64,000 bases of DNA from Megascapheus bottae (Eukaryota; Chordata; Mammalia; Rodentia; Geomyidae): assembly GCA_024803745.1 (NCBI GenBank), contig JANJXV010000014.1, forward strand, positions 1 to 64,000, read 5' to 3'. Below, in pieces: positions 47,005-60,252 of the stretch (position 1 is its first letter; each line of letters opens with the position of its first letter). Under the pieces are notes generated by a model. The model saw only the letters and a program-made list of their open reading frames with translations. It did no database searches and was not told the DNA's origin. Made by a program: the position numbers and the translations under genes.

Positions 47005-47965
47005 CTAGAACAAGAACAAATGCTGGTGATGATGTGACCAAAGGGAATGGTACTACCCTGTTGCTGGGAATGTAAACTTGTTCAACCACTCTGGAAAGCA
47101 ATATAGAGGTTTCTCAAAAGACCAAATATAGAGGTTCCCTATGATCCAGTAATCAAATAGAGCACAACCCTGGCCAAAATAAAGCCTCCAACACACTTAT
47201 GTTCACTGTAGCATTGTTTCCCTTAGTCAAGATATAGAATCAACCCAGATGCCCCTTAGTGTACTAAGGGATCAAGGAAATGTAGTATATATACACAATG
47301 GAGTTCTACGTTTCCATCAGGAAGAATGATATGGCCCCATTTGTAAGGTGGAAAGACAGAAAATATTATATTAAGCAAAGTAAGCCAAACCCAAAGAAAC
47401 ACAGGTTACCTGGTTTCTAAATCTACAAGTAAACAAAATGAATGATGAGAGACAAAATTAATTATACTTTAACATGACATACTAAACAGGACTCTAAAAA
47501 TTCATACAGTGAAAAAAAAGTAGGATATTCCCAAGAAAGGCTCACAAAGGCTCAGTAGCTATCTGCATATAATCATATAAAATTATGTTTATCAAATTAA
47601 TTCTGAGAAATGGAAACAAGACTTTTTTCTATCCTACTTTTTGTGTTTACTTTTCTTTCTCCCCTCTCTCCTCTTATCATAGCTTTGATTTCTAAACTTT
47701 TTATAATGTATATAATAAGTATATCTGTTTGAGAGAGAGGGGAACTACAAAAATGGTGAGACAAAGGGTGAACTAATTCAACAGTGATCCTCAATAGATA
47801 CTTTATTGGAAATTAACTATACAACTTGTTGGGGGAAAAACTCAGGAAAGAATATGTGAGAGAAAATAAGGATGGGGTGACACTGTAAAAAAGAATTGTA
47901 TTCATTCCTGACCATTGTAACTGTAACCCCTCTGTGCATCACCTTTACAACAAAAACACATTTAA
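47005..47965 (+). mobile_element. Old LINE-1 ORF2 end and second-type 3'UTR
   Basis: Starts in the zinc-knuckle region (AATGCTGGTGATGATGTG, CTGTTGCTGGGAATGTAAAC), passes ORF2 end blocks (CACAATGGAGTTCTACG) and a long 3'UTR with AGGGTGAACTAATTCAACAGTGATC, ending ACTGTAACCCCTCTGTGCATC and an A-rich tail. The 3'UTR matches 28610-28855. No open frame survives. Confidence 0.85.
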
Positions 47966-48494
47966 AAATAATATTCTGCTACAAAGAAAGAGGAGACAAA
48001 TGGTCATATCAAGCAATTATGCATAGTCCTGAAGATGAATTTAATATTTTATCTACATAGTAGTTAAAGGCTTTGATTTTGTTTGTTTGGTTCCTGCTTG
48101 GTCAGTTGGTAGGCTGAGATTTTAAAATGTCATCATTTAAAGATTTGAAGAATACGTCATAAAAGGAATAAGAAGAATTCGGATGCTGTCGATTTGATGG
48201 GCTACTACAAGCAAGAAAATATGTAGAAAAAGGAATGAATTTGTATTATGTGCTGAAGATAAATATAAGTAAATATTGAAGTGTTAGAAATAAAAGAACA
48301 AAGGACTTTCGGGGATTGTGGTTTTAGCGCATTAAAACAATGAATTTTAAGATACCTAGCACATAAGAAATATCTAAACTAGTAATGTTATATTTATTAG
48401 CTTTGGTATTAAATTCTTTTGGAGTCAGATTTTCAGTGTAATATTCTTAACATAAAGAACTGATGTAACAATGCATTTTTGTTATTCATTTATA

Positions 48495-48730
48495 TGTCTG
48501 TACCAGTACTGGGGCTTTTGCCCAGGACCTTCCCTTGCTCAGAATTATTACTTTGGGCTAGTGCTCTACCATTGAAGCTTTTCCACCTGTGGCTGAAGAT
48601 AAGTCTCATAGATTTATCTGTCCAGGCTGAATTTAAATTGCAATTCTCAGAAAAATAAAAAATCAACCTTATTTGCTTGGTAGATGGTAATGACTGTGAG
48701 TACTGTGCATTTGCTTCTACGTGCTCTCTT
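48495..48730 (-). mobile_element. Old composite SINE (ID plus B1-like)
   Basis: Plus-strand text shows ACCAGTACTGGGGCTTTTGCCCAGGACC, GCTAGTGCTCTACCATTGAAGC, then a decayed B1-like half. The next L1 inserted at its end. Confidence 0.6.
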
Positions 48731-49777
48731 AAAAATTCAAATATAAACAAACATCCCATTTAAAGATGGGCCAAAGACTTAGAGACTTCTCTGAAGAGGA
48801 AATAAGAATGCCCCATAGACAAATGAAGAAATGCTCAACATCTCTGGCCATAAAGGAAATGCAAATCAAAACAACTTTGAGATTCTACCTCACTCCAGTT
48901 AGAATGACCAGAATCAAGAAATCTAATAACAACAGATGCTCGAGGGGATGTGGCCAGGAGGGATCACTACTACACTGTTGGTGGGAGTGTAAACTTGTTC
49001 AACCACTATGGAAAGCAATATGGTGGTTCCTCAAAAGACTAAACATAGAGCTCCCCTAGGATCCAGAAATTCCACTCCTTGGTATTTACCTAGAAGTCCA
49101 GAAACAAGGACATACTAAAGTCACTAGCACAACAATGTTCACTGTAGCACGATTTACCATAGCAAAGATAGGGAACCAACCCAGATCCGCTCAGTAGATG
49201 ATTGAATCAAGATGTGGTACTTGCACACAATGGAATTCAATGGTGCCATCAGAAAGAATGAAATCTCCCCATTTGTAAGGAAATGGAAAGACTTGTAAAA
49301 AATCATATTAAGTAAAGTAAGCCAGACACAAAGGAACATAGGCTCAGTGGTTTCTCAAATTTGTATTAATTAGTACACACCTAGGACTCTTCTAGCACAG
49401 GATTACAATAGCACCCAAACCTAGATAGTGGGGTCATATAGAGTAAGACTAAATGAAAGGATCCCTCGGATATGTAAAGAAGAGCTTTATCTAAATGAAC
49501 TATGTTGTTTCTCTTCTTTGTTGCCCTTTGGTTAACCTCATATTGTTACTGTATTTTACTTTATTACCTGGTATAATGTATATGTTTATTTGTTTATTTG
49601 AAATAGGAAGGGGGGAAACAAGATGATGGGGAGGAGTAGGGGGAGGGAAATGGTTACAAAAATATGAGAAGGGGCATCAATGTGTGAGAACTAATGCACC
49701 TACTATCTGGTGAATGTAACTGTAACCCCTCTCTACATTATCTTGATAATAAAAATAAAATGAAAAAAATTCAAATA
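48731..49777 (+). mobile_element. 5'-truncated LINE-1 with 13-bp duplication
   Basis: The body (48744-49764) starts in ORF2 before the zinc knuckle. The 97-codon open frame 48766-49059 carries [20 protein letters not shown] and CX3CX7HX4C. A stop follows at the DPEIPLL block and the ORF2 end is frameshifted. The 3'UTR has TTATTTGAAATAGGAAGG, a polypurine tract and ACTGTAACCCCTC. The duplication AAAAATTCAAATA lies at 48731-48743 and 49765-49777. Its 3'UTR matches the old fragment at 11626-11835. Confidence 0.93.
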
Positions 49778-50310
49778 CAGCATCTTTTCAAGGAGTCTAA
49801 TAACTAATGACATCAGGACAATAAATATGCAAAGTTCCTCACACCACAAATAATGGACTTTCCCATGTTCAATTAAGTTACATGCTGTTAATGAAAGCTC
49901 ATCATAAGTCTGGCTTAGAATTGATGAATGGGAAAATAGAAGCTGTCTTTTCATGAAAGGAGGGATAAAATATTGCATCTATGTCTTCTTAAGCATACAT
50001 ACAACAACACATATGCATGCAGATAAATGTCATTTAACTCTTATTCACCTTGATCATTGTGTTTAATGTAGCTTGATAATATGTTACTGAATTCACATAG
50101 GTTTTAGCTCTTCAGTTGTCCATTAGAGGTAATATTCATTGTCTCCAGTTTTCACGAGTTTACATAATGCTGTAACTAATTTCATGTATTGATTCCTTTT
50201 CCATCTGTGAGCTTATCTGTAATATAAATACGTAGTATTGATTTAATGGTTGTGTGCATTTTAAATAATGTCATATTCTTGTGAATTGCTCTCTGCAGAG
50301 TTGAATTTTT
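49778..50310. other. AT-rich intergenic DNA, no gene seen
   Basis: Nothing supported. Confidence 0.5.
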
Positions 50311-50314
50311 TCCA

Positions 50315-50605
50315 CTGCAAAACCATATGCTGAAGGGCTAATCCTTACTACCTCAAGTTGTAGTTTTCTTTAAATGAGTATTTGCAGATGTCCTTAATAT
50401 GAGGAGGTTATCCTGGACCAAAGTAAACTCCTGATGTGATATTAGAAGTATGCATTATAGAAAGAGGAAAGTTGGACACAGACACCCAGAGAATGATGTA
50501 TGATAACTAAGTCCCTTGTGGCACAAAGAAACTATAGCAAAAAAAGAGAAACCTGCCACAGATTTTTCCCAGACCCATACCAAAATCTTAGCCCCTCCAT
50601 CACCA
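50315..50605 (+). mobile_element. Probable MaLR/MLT1-like LTR remnant
   Basis: GCAAAACCATATGCTGAAGG, TACTACCTCAAGTTGTAG, GAGTATTTGCAGATGTCC, AGAGGAAAGTTGGACACAG and CCAGACCCATACC follow the order of ancient MaLR-type LTRs. Only an LTR is seen. Confidence 0.6.
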
Positions 50606-51164
50606 AAAATTCACACATCTAACTTTGAGAATTGTGTGATAATCATTTCTGTGATTTCTGTGATTTAATTGGATTTAGAATTCATTAAAAATGACCAAAT
50701 GTAATCCAGATGACAGATTCTGAGCTAAAAAATTATCCTATTGTTTGGAGCTGAAAGTCTGCGACTTATTTGCAATAGAAATTACATATTGGTTTCAAAC
50801 TGTAATAAAAATACTGATTATTGCTTAGAGTCACACTAACCTTTAAGGAAAGGCACAATTAAATTATAGCCACAACTAATTTCAATTTCTTGTTCCAAAT
50901 TTGTTTCCCTGACTCTTCTCCTGCCACCACTTTCTAAAAGATCTTAATAGCCAATGGCATACCTAATGTTACTTTTATAGTTCATATTCCCAGTGCAGTA
51001 TTAATAGGTAGGTGACATCTAAGACATGGACAGAAAAGATGAAACAACAAGATACAGTAAGAATAAAGGTGCATACATGCAGTATAAATTGATATTGTTT
51101 CTATATAATGAAGAATCAGATTTATAATATGCAATTTTAAAATATGTATGACATTTTTCTACTT

Positions 51165-51420
51165 ATTAAATTCTGGGCTATTAATCACTCCAAATTATGG
51201 TGGCTTAAAATAGTTACCACATTTAATCTTTTCACAATTCTGCAATTTGAATAGAAATTCTTGGAGACTAACTAAGTATCCTACTTTGTGTCTGGGCTAA
51301 TTCAAGTCAGAAGTATATTAATCTTCAGGTTTTCTCACTCATCAATGTAATACTGCTGCAAAGGAGATTCTAACAGCTCTGACTTTAAGATACGTGATTC
51401 TTAAGGGATATGTTTCTTTC
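51165..51420 (+). repeat. Ancient interspersed repeat, class uncertain
   Basis: TATTAATCACTCCAAATTATG, GTGGCTTAAAATAGTTACCAC, CTTTTCACAATTCTGCAATTTG match the same old motif seen near 18790. Class not resolved by eye. Confidence 0.45.
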
Positions 51421-52089
51421 TCCATGTGGGCTATAACTGTGGTCTACTATGATCACAGCTTTAGTCCTGTCTGCTTATATACCTCCACCCCCATCCCCAC
51501 CAAAGTGTATTTCAAGAGGAGACCAACTGGAAGTTCATTCCTTTTCAGAAAAACCCATAATGGCATTTTCTGTCATTGAACAACATTCTCTTTATCAAGG
51601 CAGTCACAAAGTCAACCAGGTTTGAGGAGGGAACTGGCTATGACTTGGGATCTGACAATCTTCTATGAAAATAGGAAGGATAAGACAAATTATGGTAAGA
51701 AGTTTTAAAGCATGTATTTGGTCCTATATCCCAGATCACTTTCTCATTTTAACCTATGCCACTCTTTTCCCCTCCTACAATCTTAGCTACCAGGCACTGC
51801 CCCTCACAGAGATACAATTGTGCTCTGTCTCAAGAATATATCCTGTAGATCATACATAAAGAAACTAGATGGAATGGATTTAGCATATCTGGTGTCTTAT
51901 CCTACTGCCTATCTTGTTGTGTGCCTTATTAAAGTAGAGCTCTATTTTTACAAATAAATGTATTTTCTGTAGTGTAAACTACAGTGAATGTGTAAGTTAT
52001 TAACTCGATCTGATATGTTATGAAAAAGATAGAGTTTAAATAGTTACTCTAGGTTCTTTATTAAAGAGTAAAATGTAAGGGCAAAAAAA

Positions 52090-52250
52090 GAGAAATGATG
52101 TAATATATAAAGAGCAACAATCACATATCCTAGAATTCCTTTCATTTAGCCTCATCCTATATGACCTTATGTACCTCGGTTTTGAGCTATTGTAATCCTC
52201 GGCTAGGGGAGTCCGAGATGTGTGCTAATTATTATAAATGAGGGAGACCT
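52090..52250 (-). mobile_element. LINE-1 3'UTR fragment, old
   Basis: GAGCAACAATCACA, CCTAGAATTCCTTTCATTTAGCC, TATATGACCTTATGTACC, TGTAATCCTCGGCTAGGGGAG and TTATAAATGAGGGAGACC match the minus-strand 3'UTR start of the other copies. Both ends are missing. Confidence 0.8.
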
Positions 52251-52975
52251 TTGACAATAAATTCAGGTGGTTTTGTTTAGGATGATTTGACTGCCCGTGA
52301 GTATGTGTGATGATGTTTCCAGAGATTGACATGAGAGATACCATACTGACCAGAAAGTCAGGCAATTTTCTATTCCTGCAGATGAGACATAAGAAAAGGT
52401 AGAAAAGGGTGAAATATTTCTTTAGTATTTTAATCTTTAGCCTTTAGATTCCATCACTTAAAATAGTGGTCAACTCTACCCAACCTACACTTCCCAGGAC
52501 CTGAGTTTTTCTGCCTTGCACTAAGATTTATACCATCAGTTTCTCAGCTTGTGGGGCCTGCAGAGTTTAACTGAACAATTCCACCAGATTTCCATTGTTT
52601 ACCAACTTATAGACAGCTAATCATGGAACTTTCCTGTCCATAATCAAGTAAGCCTATATCCTTAACAAATTTTTCTTCATCTATATATCCACATACTGTC
52701 CATTCTATGTCTCTGGATATCTTTAAATAAATTGAACTTGATACCAGAAGTACTTGCAGAAAAATACTAAGAACTCAACTTCCAATATAGTATTCATCAT
52801 CTATAATTATAAAGATACATAAAATATCTTCATGAAACATTCTTAGAAATCACTTAAAAATAAACAGCTTCATGATTCTAAATACTTGCATTCTCAGAAA
52901 ACTAGGAATAGAGTGATATTGATTGGTCATCCTATATATGTATATGTATTTGTATTATATTACATATGAATATAT

Positions 52976-53252
52976 GTTCATCCCTCAATATCCATGAAGG
53001 AATAATTCTGTTTTCCCATGGATACCAAAAGCTACACATGCACAAAAATCCTTTACAAAATGATGTAGTACTTGAATGATTACATTTAACGTATCTACGT
53101 TCTTCTGTATACTTTATACGATCTCTAAATTACTTACTGTATCTAATATAATTTAGTGCTATATTAATAGTTCTGCATTTTAGGAAATAATGGTAAAAAT
53201 GATGTGCTCTATTAAGTATGGTTATATTTTTTCAAGTATTTTCATCCCACAC
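52976..53252 (+). mobile_element. Tigger-type (pogo/mariner) non-autonomous DNA transposon
   Basis: GTTCATCCCTCAATATCCATG, CCATGGATACCAAAAGC, ATGATGTAGTACTTG, TTCTGTATACTTTA, GATCTCTAAATTACTTAC, ATAATTTAGTGCTATATTAATAG and TTTTTTCAAGTATTTTCATCC run in the same order as a Tigger/MER8-like consensus. Terminal inverted repeats and TA duplication are degraded. No transposase is present. Confidence 0.75.
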
Positions 53253-55370
53253 TATGAAAAACAAATGGAAGATTTGTGTTAGAGTCATTGATCAAGACAT
53301 ATCAGTGTTTTGTGAATTAGTTGAAAGAATCTTACTAGGGATGCTAAAGATATGCACTATTTATTGTACTTACTGAGTTACATACAACCTACATTTCTTA
53401 GACTATGGGTACAATAAGTCAGATATAACAGCTGTGAGTTGATACATATGAGTTGTGTGTGCATAAGAATAATTGTAATTGAAAGTTTATGGGCTCAATT
53501 TCAATAAAAAATAATGAATACAATTCATGATATCATAAAGATACATATACCCAAAGCACTATTGTATAACATTGGCACTTAAATGCTATACTTTTCTCTT
53601 AAATGACCATGCTTCATCAGTAAGATCAAAGACTAAAGAAGGCCAAAGGTCAGAACAATGGGTAAACATGTCAGAAACATTAGGCCTACACTACGCTTAT
53701 ATAATTGGATTCAGCAAGCAACTTCCCCAAGATTTCACACTAGATCTTAAATCTAACATGGTAATATATTTCCTAAACTTTTGCACATGATTGATATTAT
53801 ACTATATTTTATGAGGGTATTCAAAACTTTTTCCCCCTGGAAACAGTTCCTGTCTTTCCTGCAGTCCTTTGGTTTATTCCTTACTTATGAACTTGTAAAT
53901 CATCAAAAGTTAAATCCTAAATATCATGAAATTCTTATATGCCATAATTTAAAAGCAAAATAAAAATAGAATACTACCACCATTAGGAAATGTTCCAGCA
54001 GAAAACAACAAAGTTCACAGAAATTCAGATAGCTTTATATAATCAATAAATTTAAAGTGTGTGTTAAACTGCAATTCCAATACACCATTGCTGTTGTAAT
54101 GTACTGCATTGATTTTCACCCACAGAATTAGAATTCAGTTACTTATACAATTCTTGGAAGCTAAAACCTGAATACACTCTACTATCTGAACAAGTAACTG
54201 CAACAGGTCTCAAATTTTTAATAACCAGTCCTCTTTTCTTACTTAGAACTGCATCATTGAATATTTTTCAAGTGTTTCCTTCCCCTAATACTATGATTTT
54301 CTAAAGAAAATCCAGATGCTGAATTTCAAAGGAAAGGTTTGTTTAGTTATGTCAATCATAATCATAGCCTAAATCCCATCTCTTATTACATCTTCAGGTG
54401 TGCTGGATTATAAACTGAAAACATTGACATTCTATCTCTGTTAACCTTCAGAAAGACTGGAGGAAATATCCCTTGTATGTGAAGCTGTCTAATTGCTAAT
54501 CTATAATCCTTTTAATATGCAATGTTTTTTGATTGATCTATTGCCAACTGACCTAATACTGCCTAAAGCTACATTAATCCTATTATTCACGTCCTATTAC
54601 TCAGTATCAGTGAAACTATTTAATGGATTCTGAAAAGCTGGCTTACCAGACACCAATATTAAGGATAATTACACTTGTATCCATTCTTTTATACTTAATT
54701 ATGAAGATTATGATTGTACTAATTGTATTCATCCATTCTCTTTTCTATAGCAATCTGGGAGCAGATACCAGGGGTTTGGAAGATTCTGTTTTTCTAAGTA
54801 TTATTACCATATATATTTTATTCTTCTAAATGGTAAATAAATTCACAAGATAAAATACCTCAATGTACTTGGAGATTAATTCAGTTGTAAGGTAAGTAAA
54901 GTATGGAGCATGTGGAAGTAAGACTTACCAAAAGTAGAGAAAATATTCTAGAGAAAGGGCTGAATTTTGAATTCCTGATGTATTCACAATATCATAGTAC
55001 CATTAATCCCCTAATAGGTTGGCTAAATCTGTCTTGGATGATAAGCTTTCTGGTAAAGGGAAGTGCATTCACTATTGAATTAATCACCTTTTATGAAAAG
55101 AAAAAGTATCATCAGCTTGAAAAGCCACCATATATTATCATCAGTTTAATCTGATGATTGGCTAAAGAGAAGTAATAAGGTCTTTTGGACGCTGATTAAA
55201 TGTATTGGCAGTGACACGGTTAAAATTTTTACCAAAAACCCTGCAAATTTAGGTTTATAGAAAAATATATCTACAATAAATTAAATAAAGCTAAATAAAT
55301 ATTGTGGCTGATGTACTGCACTTATTGCAAAGGAAAATAGAAATAGATTTATCATAAAAAGGGGTTTTTC
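53253..55370. other. AT-rich intergenic DNA, no gene seen
   Basis: Short chance frames only, none with a recognisable domain. Confidence 0.5.
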
Positions 55371-55372
55371 CC

Positions 55373-55960
55373 ATTTATTTTTATTATGATTGATAGAAGG
55401 GTTACATTATATTCACCAGATAGAAGGTGCATTACTTCACATACATTGATACCCTTTCTCATGTCCTGGTCCCCATTTCCCTCCCCCCATCCCTGCCACT
55501 CATCTGGTTTTCCCCCCTTCCCTATCCAATTTCAAATAACCAAATACACATATATCCAATATATCAGATAACAAGGTGATAAACTTTAACAACATGAGAT
55601 AACCAAGGGACAGCAAAAGAGATGAGAGATAACATAGTACATTAAGGATAACAATCATTCATTATATGGCTTTTGTTTCTATATCCTGGGGGTCGTTTCA
55701 TTTAGCTCACACTATATGGCCTTATGTATCTAGGTTATGTTCTATTGCAAATCTCTGCTAGGAGAGCCCAAGGTTTCTACTGATTATGACAAATGAGGGA
55801 AACCATTGAGCCTATTCTTTGAGTCTGGCTTACTTCATTTAATATGATTTTTTCTAAGTCTTTCCATTTCCTTACAAATGAGGTGATGTTGTTCTTTCTG
55901 ACAGCAGCATAGAATTCCATTGTGTATAAATACCACATCTTGTTGATCCACTCATCAACC
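55373..55960 (-). mobile_element. 5'-truncated LINE-1 3' end
   Basis: Minus strand: ORF2 end (VDEWINKMWYLYTMEFYAAVRKN), 3'UTR with the ACACATATATCC variant, polypurine tract and terminus near 55375. A frame of 87 codons (56040-55777) merges flanking DNA with the ORF2 end and is not a gene. No convincing target duplication was found. Confidence 0.9.
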
Positions 55961-56486
55961 TTATTGGAATCTTCAGAAGAAAAAGCAAGTACAGAGAATA
56001 GAAAAAAGCTAGTATCAAGTAAGAAAACATCTTGGGCCATGCTAATATCAAATTAAAGAAAAACAAACTTAGTCATTCTTAGTGTCATTGCAACCAGTAA
56101 ATTTTTCATGAGGAAAAAGTTCTATAATCTGAAGCCATGTCTTGCCCTGCAATATGTGAACATGAACTTCTAGCAATGCATGAAACTATGTTTAAAGGCA
56201 AAAGGATAAAGTTAAAAGGTTCACTCTTCTAACTCCTTCCTGGTAATGAAAGCAATCACTACTCTACTTTTTCCTGGTTTTATGAGTACAAGTATAGGAT
56301 ATCAATAGTATACAGGATATCTATTTAAATTAAATTGTTTCCAGTTGAAGTATGTATGAAATATTACTTGGTACACAAAGAATTCCTGGTTTGAAATTGA
56401 AATGTAATCTGGTATCATGTATGTGTATTTGATAAGAATGGCAGCATTGGACAAGGTTCCTGAAAATTTGAAGAAAGGAATGTTTC

Positions 56487-56676
56487 TTGCCAGTCCCGGG
56501 ACTTGTACTCAGAGCTTGGGCACTGTCCTTGGTCTTTCTCAAGGCTAGGGCTCCATCACTTGGGTCACAGCACCACTTCTGGCTTTGTCTATATATGAAG
56601 TACAAAGGAATTGAACCCAGGTCTTTATGGATGCTAGGCAATTACTCTACAACTAGGCCAAACTCCTAGTCCCATA
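56487..56676 (-). mobile_element. Dimeric tRNA-derived SINE
   Basis: Plus-strand text CTTGCCAGTCCCGGGACTTG, GCACTGTCCTTGG, CTCAAGGCTAGGGCTCC, CACCACTTCTGGCTT, GGAATTGAACCCAGGTC and TGCTAGGCAATTACTCTAC is the reverse of the SINE. Moderately diverged; no A-tail remains. Confidence 0.92.
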
Positions 56677-57494
56677 CAAGAAAAACTCAGTAACAATCCT
56701 TCAGCAAAGTCTTTTTGTGTTACTCCAACAGTAAGGATGATTTTTCTAAAGACCGATTTGGCTAGTAATATTAAAATTATCTATCTTTTTGTATCACAAT
56801 TTCAGTGGACATTTGCTTTATTTCTTCTTGACTTCAGTTTTTAATTTTCTCTTTGGAACAGTATTATTTAACTCAACCATTTGGAACATGAATTTAAAGA
56901 ATGACTATATATGTAAGTAAAGTAATATTGAATTAAATGGGACCTTTCTCTGTGCAGGTGCAATTTTCAAAACAGCAAGACAGAAAGATTGAACACAGTA
57001 AAGTAAAAGCATTTAGAATTGAAACTCAAACCAACTAAAATAAATTCACACTTCAATTGTGACCCTCATACCAGTAAATGCATTTTAAACAGTAGGTTGC
57101 TTTTCTTTTTATAGTATAGAGCTGCATGTAATCATAAAAGAGAATGGCAAATATATACACTGAGCCATGCAGTGAGCATGCCAGGCCCACATGACCCACT
57201 AGCCAGCTCTACTTCTTTCACTATGTTTACCAGAGAAGTTTAGAGTCTAATCTGCTATCTAACCATAAGGTGAAGGAGGAAAGTAAATGTTTGCATGAAT
57301 ATGCAGTGTGGAATGTGGTCCATAGTTACTCAAAGTACTTTAAGTTGGAGAGGAGTGAGATTAGGATGCTTTATTATTTTTGTTTTGTTGTTGTTTTCCA
57401 TAATCCAAGAGTTTCACAAGATTCTCTTTTGTGGCATCCTTGTTGAGATTGTTATTTTTTCCAAGCTTAGCTTGTTATAAGTTAATAATACAAT

Positions 57495-58333
57495 AAAACT
57501 GCCTTAAGGATCACTAATACACTGTTGGTGGGAGTGCAAACTCGTTCAACCACTATGAAAAGCATTATGGCAGTTCCTCAAAAGACTAAACATAGAGCTC
57601 CCCTATGACCCAGGAATTCCACTACTTGGCATTTACCCAACCGTCCAAAAACAAGGGCATACTAAATTCACTAGCACAATGATGTTCATTGCAGCACTAT
57701 TTACCATAGCAAAGGTATGGAACCAACCCAGATGTCCTTCAGTTGATGAGTGGATCAACAAGATGTGGTATTTATACACAATGGAATTCTATGCTGCTGT
57801 CAGAAAGAACGACACCACCCCATTTGTAAGGAAATGGAAAGACTTAGAAAAAGTAAGCCAGTCTCAAAGGAACATAGGTTCAATGGTTTCCCTTATTTGT
57901 CATAATCAGTAGAAACCTTGGGCTCTCCTAGCAGAGATTTGCAATAGAGCAAAACCTAGATATATAGGGCCATACTGTATGATACTAAATGAAAGGACCT
58001 CTAGGATATAAAAAACAAAAGCAATATAATGAGTGATTGTGTCCTTAATGCATTATGTTATCGCTCATCTCTTTTGCTGTCTCTTGGTTATCTCATATTG
58101 TATTTCACTTTGTTATCTGATATATTGTATTTATTTGTATTTGGTTATTTGAAATAGGATAGGGAAGGGGGAAAACAAGATGAGGGGTCGGAATGGGGGT
58201 TCGGGAAATGGGGACCAAGACATGAGAAAGGGTATCAATGAATGTGAAGTATTGCACCTTCTATCTGGTGAATATAATGTAACCCCTCTATTAATTACAA
58301 TAAAAATATATGAAAGAAAAAAACTGCCTTAAG
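57495..58333 (+). mobile_element. 5'-truncated LINE-1 with 14-bp duplication
   Basis: The body (57509-58319) starts at the zinc-knuckle region (ACACTGTTGGTGGGAGTGC). The ORF2 end is open 57679-57912 (MFIAALFTIAKVWNQPRCP...MWYLYTMEFYAAVRKND). The 3'UTR carries the ATTTATTTGT variant and ends ATTACAATAAAAATATATGAAAG plus A-run. The perfect duplication AAAACTGCCTTAAG is at 57495-57508 and 58320-58333. A young insertion. Confidence 0.96.
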
Positions 58334-58795
58334 TGTCTGATATACAAGGGCATATTCTTTTACTCATTTTCATTAATGAATAATTGTGAAGATTTTTTAA
58401 ATCTGCTTGTTTATTTGATTTAAAATCTTTGTTCCATTCTATACTGCGACACTAATCAGATGTTAGTCGCCACAGTACATCTTCATTACAATTATTATTT
58501 GTCATTAATTATAGATGATACTAAAGTCTATAAAGTTCAGAGCATCATACAGATTATTCACAAGTATTCAAGATGTAAATACTGTTTCCCAGAACTATTT
58601 TAGAGGTTTTCACATGAAGATGATGCATTTGCATGTAAACAATTGTGTGGAAGATCCTTCTGAATGCTTAAAGTTTTGTATATATTTAAACATAAAACAA
58701 GCAAATTAAAAAGACAGACACAGTGCAAATGGTCAGCAGGTGAATAGAATGTGTTGGGAATACTCATTCAATTTGTGTATTTTAGGAATCTATGC

Positions 58796-58825
58796 TATAT
58801 ACATATATGTATATATATATATAAA

Positions 58826-58867
<42 letters not shown>
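58796..58867. repeat. (TA)n plus (TG)n compound microsatellite
   Basis: TA/TATG units (58796-58822), then about 20 TG units (58828-58867). The TG run is directly continuous with the reversed composite SINE that follows, consistent with an expanded CA-rich SINE tail. Confidence 0.95.
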
Positions 58868-58869
<2 letters not shown>

Positions 58870-59035
58870 ACTTGAGCCACAACTTCACTTCTGGTCTTTT
58901 GGTGGTCAATTGTAGGTAAGATTCTCAAGGACTTTCCTGTTTGGGCTGGCTTCAAACCCTGATCCTCAAATTTTAGCATTCAAGTTGCTAGGATTGCAGG
59001 TGTGAGCCTCTGGCACCTAGCCCAATTTTTTTTAT
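58868..59035 (-). mobile_element. 7SL/tRNA composite SINE, truncated
   Basis: Reverse orientation: CACTTGAGCCACAACTTCAC, TTTTGGTGGTCAATTGTAGG, GACTTTCCTGTTTGGGC, GGCTTCAAACCCTGATCC and GATTGCAGGTGTGAGCC. The tRNA half is cut short next to the (TG)n run. Confidence 0.85.
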
Positions 59036-59104
59036 TGCACTATTGTTGTTTTTCTAAGTTGAGAAAACTTCATATGAATTATAATGCATAGATCTTAATT
59101 ATTC

Positions 59105-59270
59105 AACACTGGCTTGAGTGGTAGGTACTCTACCACTGAAACCATGACCCCAACCCCATTTGATTTTTGTTATTCTTCAAAGAGGGTCTCACTTCGTGTG
59201 AAGCTATTCTGGACAATGGTCTTCCAATATATGCTTCTCATGAAATTGTAATAACAGTCAGGCATAAACC
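59105..59270 (-). mobile_element. Old ID plus B1-like SINE
   Basis: TGGTAGGTACTCTACCACTGAAACCATGACCCC is a reversed ID-like piece. AAGAGGGTCTCACTTCGTG, CTATTCTGGACAATGG and TGTAATAACAGTCAGGCATAAACC is a reversed, decayed B1-like monomer. Confidence 0.6.
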
Positions 59271-60080
59271 ATAGACACGAATATGGGTAGACTTAAATTA
59301 CCATATTGTTATTTACCTTCAATTTATTACAACTATTTTTGGAGGTATTATTGTTTCTTCATCCATTCCAGATTTCTTTTAAATTAATTAACTTTTAATC
59401 TTTCACTTAAATCTCTGTAAGGTTAACTACAGGCATCTTGAAGTTATCATCCCTAATTATAATTCTATAAATTAATATAAAATATAGGTACTCTGAGTAT
59501 AATGTAATTTTATTTAAATTACCTGTAGCAATACTTTGTGCTGTTGAGATATGTATTTTAATTACATAGTCATCATAAACATATAAACTCATAAATTTTT
59601 AATCGTTAGTTCTTTTCAAAGAAGTTAAGAGAAAAGGGGGAAATCATAGTTTCTTGGATTTGCTCCTATATTAACCAAATTATAGTGATCTCAAACATTT
59701 CTGCAAATCTAAATCTTTATCTAATTTATTCCCCTGAAAGAAATTTTGATTGGGTTTTACTTTTTGTTGTTATTTTAGGATTTCTCATACAGTATGTTTG
59801 GCATCCTTGCTTTGGATTTATCATGCTTATTTTTTTAAGTATTCTTATGTCTCTAACTCAGTGTCCTTCATCAAACTGAGAAAATTTAGTCAGTAACAAT
59901 TTCTTCAAAATATTTCCATCCCTAGCCTTTACTGTAACTTCAATTATACATCTATTTTACACTAGATTTTTCACTACACTTCAGTAGGGTACCATTCTTA
60001 AAAATATTAATCCATCCCTCCCCATTTTCTTCAAATGGGAAACTTCATAATAATTTCCAGACATCTTTGGCCTATTCTAT
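59271..60080. other. AT-rich intergenic DNA, no gene seen
   Basis: Nothing supported. Confidence 0.5.
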
Positions 60081-60083
60081 TTT

Positions 60084-60252
60084 TTTTGCCAGTCCTGGGC
60101 TTGAGCTTAGGGCCTGAGCACTGTCGTTAGACTTTCTCAAGGCTAGAGCCACAGTACCACTTCTAGCTTTTTTCTATGTATGTGGTGTCGAGGAATCGAA
60201 CCAGGTCTTCGTGCATGCTAGGTAAGCACTCTAACACTAGGCCAAACTCCTT
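60084..60252 (-). mobile_element. Dimeric tRNA-derived SINE, internal deletion
   Basis: TTTTTTTTGCCAGTCCTGGGCTTGAGC, CACTGTCGTTAGACTTTCTC, GGCTAGAGCCACAG (about 18 bases shorter than other copies here), CACTTCTAGCTTTTTTC, GGAATCGAACCAGGTC and GCATGCTAGGTAAGCACTC. A 20-base piece of the same SINE start in plus orientation sits at 60307-60327. Confidence 0.9.

Noticed and set aside
55373..55960. A target duplication for this L1
   Set aside because: No shared flanking sequence longer than a few bases could be found by eye.
55777..56040. 87-codon minus-strand frame with an apparent novel N-terminus
   Set aside because: It joins flanking DNA to the tail of L1 ORF2; the fusion is an accident of the truncation point.
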